NCBI RefSeq assembly: GCF_026210795.1
Contig: NC_089431.1
Coordinates: 2,728,001-2,792,000 of the forward strand
DNA length: 64,000 nt
Direction: 5' to 3'
From: Rhizophagus irregularis
Lineage: Eukaryota > Glomeromycota > Glomeromycetes > Glomerales > Glomeraceae
Part shown: one piece after another, positions 1 through 12,700 of the stretch
Layout: the number at the start of each line of letters is the position of its first letter
Position numbering within the stretch: the stretch's first letter is position 1
Position numbers and translations under genes: made by a program
The notes under the pieces: model-generated
What the model was told of the DNA's origin: nothing
Database searches by the model: none
The model's input: only the letters and a program-made list of their open reading frames with translations

Positions 1-366
1 TAACAAACTGTGAAGTTTTTGTATAGACGGAGTACTAGCTATCCCATCTATATTATATGCTACTATGTGCAAGTCTAAATACATCGAATCATTTGTTTCT
101 TAATTATTTAGATTCTTCTTAGTAAATCTTAATCTCTGTCTTGCTAAGAATACATTAACGTTTTCTTCATTTGTCAAAGATTTGACTATTTCCTCTAAAT
201 TGTCTGGATCTTTTTGGAAATCTCCCTTTTCATACGTTAATTCAGTTGTTTCTGAGTTCGTCTTATGTTTGTTCTGTGTTTGTTGTAATTGTTCATTACT
301 CGCGTGTTGTATGGAGGATGACGCATTGTTGTTCTGATTATTTTTGAGAAGAATGCTCGGAACTTG
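1..366 (-). mobile_element. LINE-like retrotransposon fragment (ORF1 end, start of endonuclease ORF)
   Basis: On the minus strand an open frame enters near 366, is rich in Gln/Asn/Ser, and ends at a TAA (100-102) after a basic stretch (LARQRLRFTKKNLNN). The same frame stays open after the stop to the window edge and reads HIVAYNIDGIASTPSIQKLH. This resembles the first strand of a LINE apurinic endonuclease (usual form I.tyNvnGl). I infer the C-terminus of an ORF1-like protein followed by the first residues of an endonuclease/reverse transcriptase polyprotein, the rest lying outside the window. The stop could separate two ORFs or be a later nonsense mutation. A possible 3' splice site (TTTCAG) sits just upstream. 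The endonuclease match is short. Confidence 0.5.
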
Positions 367-379
367 ACTATACTTGTGT

Positions 380-590
380 CTGAAATTATTTTAGTATTAC
401 GGAAATACGTAATTACGTAATTCTGTAATTATTAAGTAATTCATTAAAAAAACTCCGTATTCCGTAATTGATTTCAGACTCTGTAATTAATTTCGTATTA
501 CGAAAATATTTGGCCAGACTTAATTTTGGCCGATTTATATATATAAACTTTAACAAATAATAACTCGGCACCCAGTGATCCATTTTGGAT
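380..590. repeat. CGTAATT-rich simple sequence
   Basis: The stretch repeats short palindromic words such as ACGTAATTACGTAATT and ATTACGAAA, with a related patch at about 1005-1045. Open reading frames here are driven by the repeat and look non-coding. Confidence 0.4.
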
Positions 591-594
591 GATC

Positions 595-960
595 TTACTA
601 CCATTTGATTCGTCTTGATAAGACAATTCTAATGGTAGTAAGATCATTTAAATCCAATCACTAGATCGCGATCCGATACCAATAACTTTTAAATATTTAT
701 AGCGTAATAGCTCTGCCAATTTCAATGCTAGAAAGATGATCTTACCGCCATTAGAATCGTCTCGTCATGACAAATCGAATGGTGGTAAATTCATTCAAAT
801 CTAATCACTGGATCGTACTCCGACACCAAAATTCATTAAATGTTTATAGTAATTTTACTCCATTAATATCGGTGCTATAGAAATGAAACACATATCATTA
901 GATTCGTCTCGATGAGACGAATAGAATGGTAGTAAGATCATCGAAATCTGATTACTAGAT
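595..960 (-). repeat. 147-bp hairpin satellite, three units
   Basis: Three units begin near 601, 747 and 895 (146-148 bp spacing). Each holds a near-perfect inverted repeat of the form CCATTxGATTCGTCT-loop-AGACGAATCxAATGG, followed by spacer sequence with ATCCAATCACTAGATC. The same family occurs in the opposite orientation at 23530-24050, and one degraded unit lies near 3346. Here it lies directly upstream of the LINE-like coding fragment on the same strand, so it may be a 5' repeat of that element or an independent satellite. Confidence 0.75.
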
Positions 961-1263
961 CCCGAGATATTCGCAATTTCGCACTATTATGCAAATTTCA
1001 GAATTTCGGAATACGTAATTAATTACGATTTCGTAATTTCAGATTTTGGATTTGCCAATTGAATCTCGGAAACAACTATAAACTTGACATTGTTTCAGCC
1101 TTTTTCCGTGTGTAACTCTATTGTTGATCATCTTGTGTAACCTTCGCTCTTGTTTTTTATTTAGGCCAGCTAAAGAAAAAACTGTTGTATTCAATCTCGA
1201 CAAAATAATATTATAATGATATTATATTGGTCACAATATATTATATTAATAATATATATATAT

Positions 1264-1790
1264 TATAATACAATTAATTTGCTATTTAATAATTAAATTT
1301 GCATAAACTTTTTTTTATTTGTAACCCTCTTTATATTTTATAAAACAAAAAAAAAATCATTAAAATTAAACTGCTAAATAGTAAATTAATTGCAAAAAAA
1401 CCTCTTAATAAATAAATTACTATATATTATATATATATAATATAATTATTTTATTATCCAATAATCCAATTTGCATAAACTTTTTTTGTTTTGTAACCCT
1501 TTTTATACTTTATAAAACAAAAAAAAAATTTATTAAAATTGGATTTTTAAATAGTATGATAATTATAAAAAAAGTTTCTTAATAAATAAATTACTATATA
1601 TTATATATACTATATAATACAATTATTTTATTATCCAATAATCCAATTTGCATAAACTTTTTTTGTTTTGTAACCCTTTTTATACTTTATAAAACAAAAA
1701 ACAAAAAAAAAATTTATTAAAATTGGATTTTTAAATAGTAAGGTAATTATAAAAAAAGTTTCTTAATAAATAAATTATATATTACTTACT
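1264..1790. repeat. Tandem repeat, about 175-bp unit, three copies
   Basis: The marker TTGCATAAACTTTTTT occurs at 1299, 1471 and 1648 (spacing 172 and 177). Each unit contains opposed arms (TTTTGTTTTGTAACCC and TATAAAACAAAAAAAA) that could fold on themselves, then a TTAATAAATAAATTAC segment. No coding potential is seen. Confidence 0.8.
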
Positions 1791-1799
1791 ATAAAAGAT

Positions 1800-2340
1800 A
1801 TATTATTACTATAAAAGGTATATTGTAATACTTGCAGGATTTAATCTCTACTAAATTACATAATTTCTGGTATACCTTAATAATATACGAATGTCTTCAT
1901 CACAATATATTTTAAGGAATGCTAATATTAATTATTTATAAAATTTATTACCAATACATATTTTGCTGATTTTAATACATCTCACATTGCACTCTCAATT
2001 TTCTATGCATTTATACTGCTTTACATTTGATGTATAATAGCATTGCTTTCATCAAAAATAGTTATAAATAAACAGGCTGTAAACTTGATATGAAAAGATT
2101 TTTAACCTATACTATAATAATATTCCACTTATTTATAAATAAGTCTTTTTGCATATTTTGTAGTTGTAAATTTGAAAGCCAGATATTTTTAACTTATCAA
2201 GTTTTGCTTTTAATTTATTATTAAGAGATTTTCTGTAAGAGATCCAGATAAAATATAGTAAAAAAGAAATATTATACATCTTATTTTTCAATGCCATAAT
2301 AACCTTTCTTAATATAGTAGTTTTCTATGTTGCTGGAAAA
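1800..2340. other. AT-rich intergenic DNA
   Basis: No convincing reading frame or RNA gene is seen. A TATTCCACTTATTT word near 2112 is the inverse of the AAATAAGTGGAATA word near 2792 and may mark an old inverted-repeat element. Confidence 0.3.
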
Positions 2341-2359
2341 AAACAAGTAAGCATTGTCA

Positions 2360-2570
2360 TTTTTTCAATACTTAAGAAATTAAAATATATTTCAAAAGCA
2401 TTTCTTAATTTTTTTACATTAAGCTTTTTCTGGCAACTTCATAAAAAGATAGTAGTTAAATTATTTCTCAATACTTAAGAAATTGAAATATGCTTCAAGA
2501 GTATTTCTTAATTTTTCTACATTAATAGCTTTTTCTGGCAATTTCATAAAAGGGTAGTAGTTAGATTATA
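2360..2570. repeat. Direct duplication, about 102-bp unit
   Basis: Two copies of a segment starting TCAATACTTAAGAAATT (near 2366 and 2468), each ending in GCTTTTTCTGGCAA and TTCATAAAA. The copies differ by scattered substitutions and a small indel. Confidence 0.7.
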
Positions 2571-2794
2571 TGGTGATAAAAATGATGAATAATAGAAAAG
2601 ATTAAAAGGAATAGCTAAAGCATAAAATAGATACCCAATACAGGAAAATATATAGGTTGTATAGTAATATCTAAATTATATTATTTAGATTATATAGTAG
2701 TAATTAGATTATAAAAAAGTATTCAGATTATATAGTGATAGGTAAATTATATAGTGGCAATTAAATTATTGCAATAATATAATTTAAAATAAGT

Positions 2795-4445
2795 GGAATA
2801 CTACCATATAATATAATTATATTATCCCTTAGAGTGTTTTGTGCCTAAATAATTTGCACATAATTTTTAAAAATAATGTTTAATTATTAAAAAAAATAAA
2901 CTTATTAATAATTGAGGTAGTACAAATTTTTTTTATGTTAAAACTTAAAATCATATTTAATTAATAAAAATAATTTGAAAATTGACATTTTAAATATACT
3001 TTTTACTATTAAGTAAAGTTGTAGAGAAGATGAAATTACATGTAATATATAATCTTTACAGCTTTATAATAAGTACACGCCTAGTTTAATTTTAGAAATC
3101 TTAAAAAAAAATACATAATTTAGAAATTTTAATATGAAAAATATTTGTTAAAAAAGAAATAACATTTTTCCAATAAAATTACTGATATTTTCTAAGTAAA
3201 ATAAAAAAAAACAGTAGGTTATTTGGTGTAATTTATCGTATATAACAGTTTAAAAATAAAATATAAAAAATAATACTAAAATTTTATTATGTAAAAATAT
3301 CCAATTATTTTATTATCCAGTGATCATAAAAGATTGTACAATAGTTCATTAGATTCATCTTATAAAGGCGCATCCAATGGTACTAGTTATATATCTATAA
3401 CATTAATATATAACAAGTAATAGTAGTTTAAAGATTTATGAATTTTTATTGATAATTTACTATTTGTTGATGTTAGAGACATAAAAATACTGTTATTTGA
3501 TTCATGATGTGATAAATCTAAAAACTTTAATTAATTTTTATTATTACTTAATGGCAAGTAATTATTATTTATGGTTTTTTAAAGTTTTAGGCAAATTTGC
3601 TACACAATTTTTTTTTAATAATTTAATTGTTAGCAACTTTTTATCTATATGTAAAGCCTAAATAGGCCTTTTAAACCTTTTTTTTTAAGCTTAATTAAAG
3701 TTGTAGAACAAGGTGAAATACGTAATATATGTAAATTTCAGACTTCTACTAAGATATATAAATGAGAAATGTGATGTGATTAACTCTGTAAAATTTTATG
3801 AATTTTGCTAATTTTTATAAATACAAAAATTCATCTATAAGACAACTATTCCAAAAAATGATTTATATGAAAAAATAATATTTTTAATATAAATTTTATA
3901 ATGTTTTCTATGCAAAAATAAAAAAAAATCTAGGTTAATTATTGAAATTTCGCATATATAATTAATTAAACAATGTTAAAAATTATGTGCAAATTTGCAT
4001 GCAATTTTTTTTTAATAATTTAACTGTTAGCAACTTTTTGTCTATATGTAAAGCCTAAATTGGCCTTCTAAACCTTTTTTTTTAAGCTTAATAAATATTG
4101 TAGAGCAAGATGAAATATGTAACATATGTAAATTTCAGACTTCTAGGATATATAGATAGATGAGAAATGCGATGCGATTAACTCTGTAAAATTTTATAAA
4201 TTTTGCCAATTTTTACAAATGCAAAAATTCATCTATAAGGCAACTATACAAAAAAATGATTTAAATAATAAAATAATATTTTTAACATAATATTCATGAT
4301 GTTTTCTATGCAAAAATAAAAAAAATTCTAAGTTATTTATTGCAATTTCACGTATATAATTAATTAAACAATGTTAAAAATTGCATGCAAATTTGCATGC
4401 AATTTTCTTATTATTTAAGGGATATAGTAGTAGTATTCCACTATT
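2795..4445. mobile_element. Possible non-autonomous TIR element with an internal 397-bp duplication
   Basis: The ends carry opposed words, AGTGGAATACTAC...TATCCCTTA at the left and TAAGGGATA...GTAGTATTCCACT at the right. Inside, a segment marked by GTTAGCAACTTTTT is directly repeated at 3631 and 4028 (period 397), including AAGCCTAAAT(A/T)GGCC and AAATTTCAGACTTCTA. No transposase reading frame is visible. The boundaries are tentative because the end motif also occurs singly elsewhere (near 2112). Confidence 0.4.
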
Positions 4446-4449
4446 ATTT

Positions 4450-5400
4450 ATTAATAAAATTAATTTGAAAATTTTTAAAAAATTTTAAAGGCTTATTCAT
4501 TTCAATTTTTTTTTTTATTGAAATTTTTTTTATTTAAGAAATTTAAAGATTATTTACCCCATTTTTTTTTTTAAAGAATTTTATTTAAAATAATTTTTTA
4601 ATAAAAATAATAATATATATTATTATATGATATCAATTTAATATAAATAATACTTTAATTTGATGTATTATGAATTTTTTTTTGTTTTTTTAATAAAGTT
4701 TTAAATATGCTGCAGCAAAAAAAAAAAAAAAAAAAATACTTTAATTTGAATAAAATTTATCTTTTAAATTAAATAAATAATTTAATTTGAAATAAAAATT
4801 TTAATTAATAAAAATCCAGATAAAAAAAAAATTTTAGCTTTACTATTATTATATGTATAATATATTTTTTTTTTATTATTATACTCAAAGGGAATAATAT
4901 TCCTGATTATTTAAAGGCTATTAAAATAGTAAACTATTAAATTATTAAAGCTTAATTATTTGGTTTTGAAAATATTTTAAATTATTCAAAAATTTAATGA
5001 TTTGAATAAATCTAATAAATTATAAGCTGATTCAATAGTTTACAAACTGATTTTACTTTTACAACGATAAGATATAATAAACATTATATCTTTTATCAGT
5101 TTTATGTTAACTTTTTTGGCCAGAATTATAGCATTAATTTAATGTTCCGAAATTATATATATATATGTGGATTGGCAAATTTTCAAGTGTATTTGGTAAA
5201 TATAAAAAAAGGCTAAGTATGAAATATTTTTCATATGATTATGTGAAATGGAAGTACGCTGTTATCTTTACAAATATTACAATTATCACTACCAAATGAA
5301 GGGTCTTATAACTAAATAGTAATTTTCAGGGTAAAATTAAATACATATTAATGATGTCATCATTCCGACATAACACCGGGTATAGTAAATACTTTATTCC
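4450..5400. other. AT-rich intergenic DNA
   Basis: Long A and T runs, including a 22-base A run near 4715. No supported gene. Confidence 0.3.
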
Positions 5401-5659
5401 TAATTAATGCTAAAGGATATGCTTTAGTTATTAATAATTATTGTTTTATTTTTCTTTTACCTATCATCATTTGAAACTAATAAATAATGAAAATTACAAT
5501 TCAACCAATTTGAGTTATCAAAATTTATCATTTGTATTTTGTAGTATCATCCATGTATTGTCTACAGACAAGTTAAAGCTGATCATTAAGGAGTTAAAGC
5601 TACTACCGTTAACGATGACGTATATTTTGATTGATCAATATTATAGAAGCCTAAAAATC

Positions 5660-8290
5660 TAACCTAAATTATTCTCTGGAAGGAGGTATGAGCAAATCAA
5701 TTTCACGAATTAAAGATGTCAACCGCATTGTGTCAGGTGTCTTGAGAACAAATCACTAACTAGTTCCGTAGCTATAAATGAATAAGTTTCTAGAATTCGT
5801 GACTAAATTTGTTATTAACAACGGCATTTTAGACCAATAATCCTCAGAGTGCAGAAAATATTGTCCTTCCAAACATTCCAAGAGAAAAAAGTCATATAAA
5901 CAATAAATGCCATGACATGGACTACGGTCACTGAACACGAAGAACAAATTAAGATGTATAACAGTAGAAGTGTAAAATTGATCGGCCACAACAAATATTT
6001 ATAATATGAAACTATTTACCTGCAATTTAATCATATGTGTCGTACCGGTTTACGGATTCCGTCGCTCTAATAATGCGGTTTTCGTTCCGCCACCGGTAGA
6101 AGCCGGAGTGAAATATTTATTGCTCCGGGGAGTTACAAAAAAAAAAATTTGGACTATAAATCTGTAAACCTCCAATACCTCATGATCAATCTGTGCGACA
6201 TTATCATAACGCCAGCAATAAATCACAGCGCCAACAATAAAGATGTAAAGATATGAAAGATATGAGTCATAGATTACTCAAAAACCATGGTATTCCAATA
6301 ATGCATATTGAGATATTACCTAATTTTAATATAACTAACTCAGAATGGGATAGATTGGACCATTAGTAAATTTGAATTATGAATTAGGTGTAGATTCTCT
6401 TTTCATACTAATTCAATAATCAGTTAAAATGAAAAACAATGAGAGGCACGTACAGTAATACCTTACTTCATGTTTGATGAATTCTAATTCTATAAAGCGA
6501 AAGTAATTCGTCTAACAATTCCCCAATTGTTAAGAGAACGAACTTTATATGAATTAAAATAAATTCTGAAATTCTGATTAGTTCGTTGATTATTATGTAA
6601 CTTCAATAATGAATAGGTTGATCAGTTATAACATATTTAGAGATTTTTTTTATACCGTAGAATCTTGGAATCTGTAAATAAAAATATCATCGGCCCTAAC
6701 CGAGTTATTTTTAATTTCATATCGTTATTTCAAAACCGGATCAATGTTCTTTCCTAAATTCACTCATTGAATTATAGATGCAACATACAACCGAATGAAG
6801 TAAATCATCTTTATATTATAGGTTTATACAGTATATTGATTTCAATAATGAAATTCTACTCTTCTTTACTATATAAAATCGATTATTGAGAAACCAATTA
6901 AAATTTCACTTATTAAGCATAGACATAGCATAGACATAAAAAAAAAAAATTTTTTTTTCTGATACACTTTTTACAACATTTTATCATTTTAGGCATATTA
7001 AATAACCATTTCAAACGGACATTGGATTACGGCGGATGATCCAAATGTAAACCTTATACGGGCCGTTTCGGTTAAATAGCGGATGAACGATTATTATAAA
7101 TTGTATATTATAAAATTTGATATTAATTGATTTAATTGATTTAATTGTTTTTAATTGTTTTTTTTTCTTAACATAATAATTTAAAAGATCAACATAAGAA
7201 AGGCAACAACAACAACAATAATAATAACTTGAGCACTTGAAAATGTGATAATGAACTTTTTTTGACCGTTGAAAAACTATAATTAGGATAATAATAATAT
7301 TATTGAACTTTTTTTAGAGAGAGTCGGATAAAATAAAACGCTTTAACCCCTGAAAAAAAAAAAAGAAGAAAAAAGAATATTTTTTTTTTTTTTGTGATAC
7401 AATACATATATTATTCATGATATAAGTAATTTAAATATTACCAAAATTAGTTAATACTATAAATAGAATAGCTGGACGACTGCTCCCTACTATCCATTGA
7501 ACCTAAATTGTTGATTAAATTAGTAAAAGCATTATAAGTTTTGAAGCATTAATAAATAATTTGTTGTTTATCATTACGTGAAATTTTTTAGAATTGCGCC
7601 TGTTCGTTTAACACTTTTAGGACGGTAATTTGTTGTATATTGATATTATTAATATTGTACATGAAACACAAGTAAAAAGAAAAAGAAAAAAAAAAAAAAA
7701 ATACCAAGAAAAAATTAATTACCATTTAAAACGAAACGGGAAGAACAAAGAAAAATAATAAGAGAATTATTTTTAAATTGTTTTAAAGAATTATTAAATT
7801 ATTTATTAGTATTATAAATAAAACGAAAAAAAAAATATAAAAAATTTCGTACATCAAGTGAAACACCTGGATTAAAAAAGATGATAATAATACCTAAACG
7901 AGGGTTGACTATCCCCGTACATGAAAATTTTTATCTAATTGGGTAAGTAATTCGTCACTTGTTTCTTCTGTCAAAAAGCCCATGTCCGAAATCCGTAATT
8001 TTATTTTTTTTTACTAACAACATTGTTTTGATTTTTGTTTTGATTTACCATTGCATGATTATAGTCATTTAGGAGTTTAGTTTAGGGTCCTGAGAATAAT
8101 TAATAAGATAGGCAACGAATTTTGTTGAATTAGGATAAATTAACTGACAATCAATAATAATAATATATGTATGCTTAGCCACTTTAAATTAGGCGTTTAT
8201 TCTATAATATTCTATAACGTAAATGAAAAATATTAAACGCATATATTTATTTTTTTTTGAAGATTGTGAACGAAATTAGAATCAACATAA
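5660..8290. other. Long intergenic region upstream of a membrane-protein gene
   Basis: No supported coding region. A short island of higher GC lies at about 6040-6130 (CCGCCACCGGTAGAAGCCGG) and another at 7010-7090; neither has tRNA boxes or an open frame. The 3' part probably contains the promoter and 5' leader of the gene starting at 8803. Confidence 0.3.
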
Positions 8291-8370
8291 TTATTTATAT
8301 ACCCAAAATAGAATATATGGTCACGATGAAAAATCTTATTGTCCGTTTTTTTTTTTTTACTTTTTTTTTT

Positions 8371-8550
8371 TTATAAATATAAAATAAAAAAATTTTTTTT
8401 TTATAAATATAAAATAAAAAAATTTTTTTTTTATAAATATAAAATAAAAAAATTTTTTTTTTATAAATATAAAATAAAAAAATTTTTTTTTTATAAATAT
8501 AAAATAAAAAAATTTTTTTTTTATAAATATAAAATAAAAAAAATTTTTTT
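8371..8550. repeat. 30-bp minisatellite, six units
   Basis: Six head-to-tail copies of a 30-base unit consisting of TTATAAATATAAAATAAAAA then an A/T tail. The first five are identical and the last has an extra A. Because 30 is a multiple of three, every frame on both strands stays open (FFYIYKKKI-type runs), so the apparent ORFs here are artefacts. The array lies about 250 bp upstream of the start codon of the next gene. Confidence 0.95.
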
Positions 8551-8802
8551 TTTTTTTTCCTTACAAATATATCCCTCGAAAAACAAAAAAAAAATGTCAC
8601 GACATTGTAATGTGACCACAAGAAAAAAAAAAAATAGTCCGATAAAAAAAAAACTTTTAAATAGGATAGCTTTTTTTAAAAAAAATTTGAAATAAAAATT
8701 TATGATACTTTTCGACTTTTTTTTTTTTTTTATTTTAATAATAAAAAAGCACCTTATTAATTATTATTACATATGTTGTCGGTGGTGATATAATAATTAA
8801 TA

Positions 8803-9753
8803 ATGGATGCTAAATTAAATCAACTTTATAATAAACGACATTCACATTCTTCACATACTTCCACAGTAGTTATATATACCTTACTGACTTTACATCCGAC
8901 ATCATCTTTAATAACAGAAACATTTTCACCGACAAATGTTATTACAACAATGATTTCTGCGGGTTTGTATTAAATAATAATAATAAATGATTTTTTTGTA
9001 CAAGGAATAAAAAATTTATTCTTTTTTATTCCAATATTAAATTCTTTTTTAGGACCACAAATACCAACAACATCATTACTACCAACAACAATATCATCAA
9101 CAATACCAACAATAACTCCTACGAATACAAATAATACACCTTCAACAAATCCAACGGGAGGAAATTCATCCTCTCCAATAATACAAGAAAGTGATCGTAT
9201 TCCTATAATAATAGTGATTTCCACTTTTGTTATTCTTTTACTATTGTCTCTCTTACTTGTTTATGTACGTAAAAAACGTAAGGAATCTCAACAAAAAGCT
9301 TTGGCATCTGCAATAGTAGCTGCAGAAGCAGGAGAATTACCTACTAGGCCTAGGACTATATTACGAGATTCACCTTCCCCACCTCCCCCTCCTCCCCCTC
9401 CTCCTCCAACTCCAACTCCTCTTCCACATGCATTATTAAATGATGATGATATACCACCACCACCACGATATAAAATATCTACATTACAAATAGAACCAAT
9501 GACAAGACGTTTAACCATGAATTTAAGTCAAAAAGGTAAAAGTATAATAGTAAATGAGGACAGGAGACCAAATCAAATTCGAAGATGGAGCGAAACAACA
9601 GATGGAGAGACAAAAATTGAGGAAGAATGTCAGGAAGTTATTAATGTTACAAGTTTAAAGGATGATGATGATGATAGTAGTATTGGAGAAGGTGATAGTA
9701 AAGGAAAAAGTTTTTCTAGACGATTTTCAGCTAGAAAAAGTTTTTGGAAATGA
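8803..9753 (+). CDS. Single-pass membrane protein with Thr/Pro-rich ectodomain (286 aa, 2 exons)
   Basis: Exons 8803-8962 and 9053-9753; the 90-bp intron (GTTTGT...TTTTTTAG) has an in-frame stop and the exon phases join cleanly. An in-frame TAA lies just upstream of the chosen ATG. Residues 1-105 are rich in Thr, Pro and Ser with several N-x-T sites and look extracellular. A hydrophobic span at about 105-127 (IPIIIVISTFVILLLLSLLL) is followed by a basic stop-transfer RKKRK. The cytoplasmic tail has a run of about ten prolines, an LQIEPM motif, and a basic C-terminus (RRFSARKSFWK) with possible basophilic-kinase sites. No classical signal peptide is evident. It resembles the gene at 15172 in plan and in the LQxEPM motif. 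I do not recognise a named family; a cell-surface sensor is a guess. Confidence 0.8.
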
Positions 9754-12700
9754 TAAAACAATTTTTTTGGACAATTTTTTTTTATTGTAATGTAGATTTT
9801 TTTATTTTTTATTTTATTTTTATTTTTTACTGTACAAAATTCAAAAATGGACAATTTTTTTTTTTAAAAAAAAAAAAAAAAGAGGAAAAAACTTTTCAAG
9901 TTTTTTTTTTTTTTCTTTTTTTTTTATTGTAAATATAAACCAAGATTAAAGACATTAGTTATTATATACACACAAATATTTTTTTTCAAAGTGCATTCAT
10001 CCACAAATAATGAATTCATTAGATTGATATTCTTTATTTTTTAATCCTATTAATCCTATTTCTATTTTTTTTTACATTCTTTTTTTCATTAGCACTAATA
10101 ATTTTATTTTATTATTCATGTGTATAATTTTTTTTTTTTCAAATTTTGTATATAATAATTAATTTTTCTTTAAAAAAAAAATTTCAATGTAATAAATTTT
10201 GCTGCGCATTTAATGAACCCTCTTTTTTTTATCATTTTTGCATTTGTTTAATTACTTTTGTTCGTAATTTCTTTTAAATTATTTATTTATTTCGTAAAAA
10301 TTTAGAGAACAATATTTAAAAAACAATCAATTTTATTATCACACAATCAATTCGAAAATTTTTTTTTTTAGATTTTTCACGCGTTCAACACTTTTTTTTA
10401 CGATAATTTATCTGCTGCTGTTACGTAAGATCATTGTTCTTAATTCTTTAATTTTGTTATACAAATGCAAACAAAACTCAAATTTATTAAAGAAATAACA
10501 TTGTCTTGCATACTTGTTTTCCCTTAACGTTATCGATTTGAACAATGTATTGAATGAGCCTTTTTAACATGTTTGGGAAAAAGTTCTTTTTTTAACGGAA
10601 AAAAAAAAAATAAATAATAATAATTAATATAAAAATGGATTTTTTCGGTATCTTTCAATTAAATATTAAAATAGAAATCTAAGTAAAGAAAAGTATTCTG
10701 TATTCTGCGTATGCAACTATGCGGAAAACTATAACACTACATTAATGTGTATATTTTTAAAGTTTTCGAGTCTTTTCTTTAAAAGGTTCTCTTGATTTCC
10801 CAAACTGGTTAAAAAAAGAATTTTGATCCGCGGAGAGGATCCACGGGTTAATAATATTATAAAAGAAGGAAGATTCCAATTATAGATTCAAACTTAAGTT
10901 ATTTCCCGCCTTTTTTTTTTTTTTATTAAAAAAAAATGCTCTAGCCGGCATCGTTTCTTATTAGTTTACATGTGTGAAAAAAAAAAAATTTTTTCACACG
11001 AATCAAAAAAAAGGAACTTTTGAAATAAAAAAATGACTCACACATTTTTAATATTACATATATTTACATATTTATTTCGCTTTAGACCGAAATCAACCGA
11101 TATCTCCCATTCATTTTTCCTTAATGATGACTTAACCTAAACTTTAAAAAATTGTTTTTTTTGATCGTCGGTTATATTTATATTATTAATTAAATTATAA
11201 TATATTTTTTATTAATTCCGAATGAAAAATGTATAGTAAAAAAAAAAATTTATTAGTAAATAAATTATTTTTATTTATTTATTTTTATTTATTATTTATT
11301 TATTTTTTCCTTTTTTCCCTTTAGGAATATATAAATATATATAAATAAATATAAATATATATATGTATATATATATATTATATATATATATTATATATAT
11401 ATAAAATAAAAAAAAAATAAAAAAAAATAATATTAAACTTATTATAGGTATAATTGACAAGTTGAAAGTATTATTCTTGTTTATTAAAAAAAGGAATAAA
11501 CTTGATCTAAAATTCCTGATAATTTTTTTTAGTATGTAACGAAAAAAGAAATTATGAAGAAAAAAACTTGATTTGTTCATTTTTTTCATAAAGATTTGAT
11601 CATATGTGTTAATAAAAAAAATACCTGTTTAAAATCTTGATTTAATTTTAGCGCCTTTTTTTTCAAAAAAAAAAAAAAAATCTTTGTTGAACTTCTATTC
11701 TTCCATTATTAATTAATCTTAGACAATCATACTTTGTTTGTCAAATGTTATTTATCCGGATTTACATAATACAATACATTCGGCACTAGTTCAAAAGTTC
11801 TAATATAATAAAGAAAAAAATAAAAAGCCAAATACTTTTTGGTAATGAATTAACGAAAAAGGATTTTCATGGAAGTAAAGTGGCTTGGTAAAAATAAATT
11901 CGATTTTAATCAAAGAAAGTTATTTACACTTTGTTGGTTTATATTATTTTCTTTTTTTTTTCTGATCCACTTTATCTACTAAATCAAAATAAATTCAATG
12001 AATCAAATGATTTAAGCCCCTTTGTCCCTTTGTCCCTGAACTAAAAAAGTTCAATGGTCAAAGCTTTTTTGATTTTTGCATTCTTACATTCATTCTTACG
12101 TCATCCCCAAACTTGATACGTGAGTACCGTAGGGGTAACCGCTGCATTACTGCGCCACACTTGTCTAAATGGAAATTGATTATATTGATTACTATACCAT
12201 TTATATATTTATGCATTTATACGAAATATTATAGAATCTCTTTTTAATTTGAATTATTACGGTATAATTCGATATTTTTTTTTGAATATATTAAAATTGT
12301 ATTGTTGCTTAATAATAAGATTTTTTATCAAGGAGAGAGATATCTTTATAAAAATTCCATCTATGTACAGTAAATATCCCGAAAACCGACATTAATAATA
12401 ATAATAATAAAATAAAAATAATATAAAAAAAAAATAAAATGAAATAAAAAAATTTAATTAATAATAAAATTTAGAAAATTTTCAGGGAATTCCGAAAAAA
12501 TTTTACTTTTTCTCCGTTTATTCCGCGTAAATTTTATACCATTTTTTTTTTTTCAATCCAATTAATTTTCAACATACGGAAAAAGTAAATAGTTTGAAGT
12601 TTGATGCAAGTTTTAAAATTACAATAAGTAGGTTTATAGTTTTACCCATACTGTATACTTTAAGATAAATAACATTATTAATTTTATTAATTGAAACATT

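Noticed and set aside
413..604. 63-codon minus-strand frame
   Set aside because: Built from CGTAATT simple repeats and one hairpin-satellite unit.
5756..5989. 77-codon minus-strand frame
   Set aside because: Normal-looking composition but no motif, no splice continuation and no recognised family.
6040..6130. GC-rich patch that might be a small RNA gene
   Set aside because: No tRNA boxes, no recognised snRNA motif, and no convincing fold by eye.
8295..8695. Open frames on both strands encoding FFYIYKKKI-type repeats
   Set aside because: They arise from a 30-bp tandem repeat whose period is divisible by three; composition is pure A/T artefact.
11296..11589. 97-codon minus-strand frame
   Set aside because: Low-complexity Ile/Tyr/Phe/Lys sequence from AT microsatellites; no motif.
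12105..12170. tRNA-like A box (TGGCGCAGTAATG) on the minus strand
   Set aside because: No B box (GGTTCGANTCC) or cloverleaf follows; at most a degraded tRNA-derived fragment.
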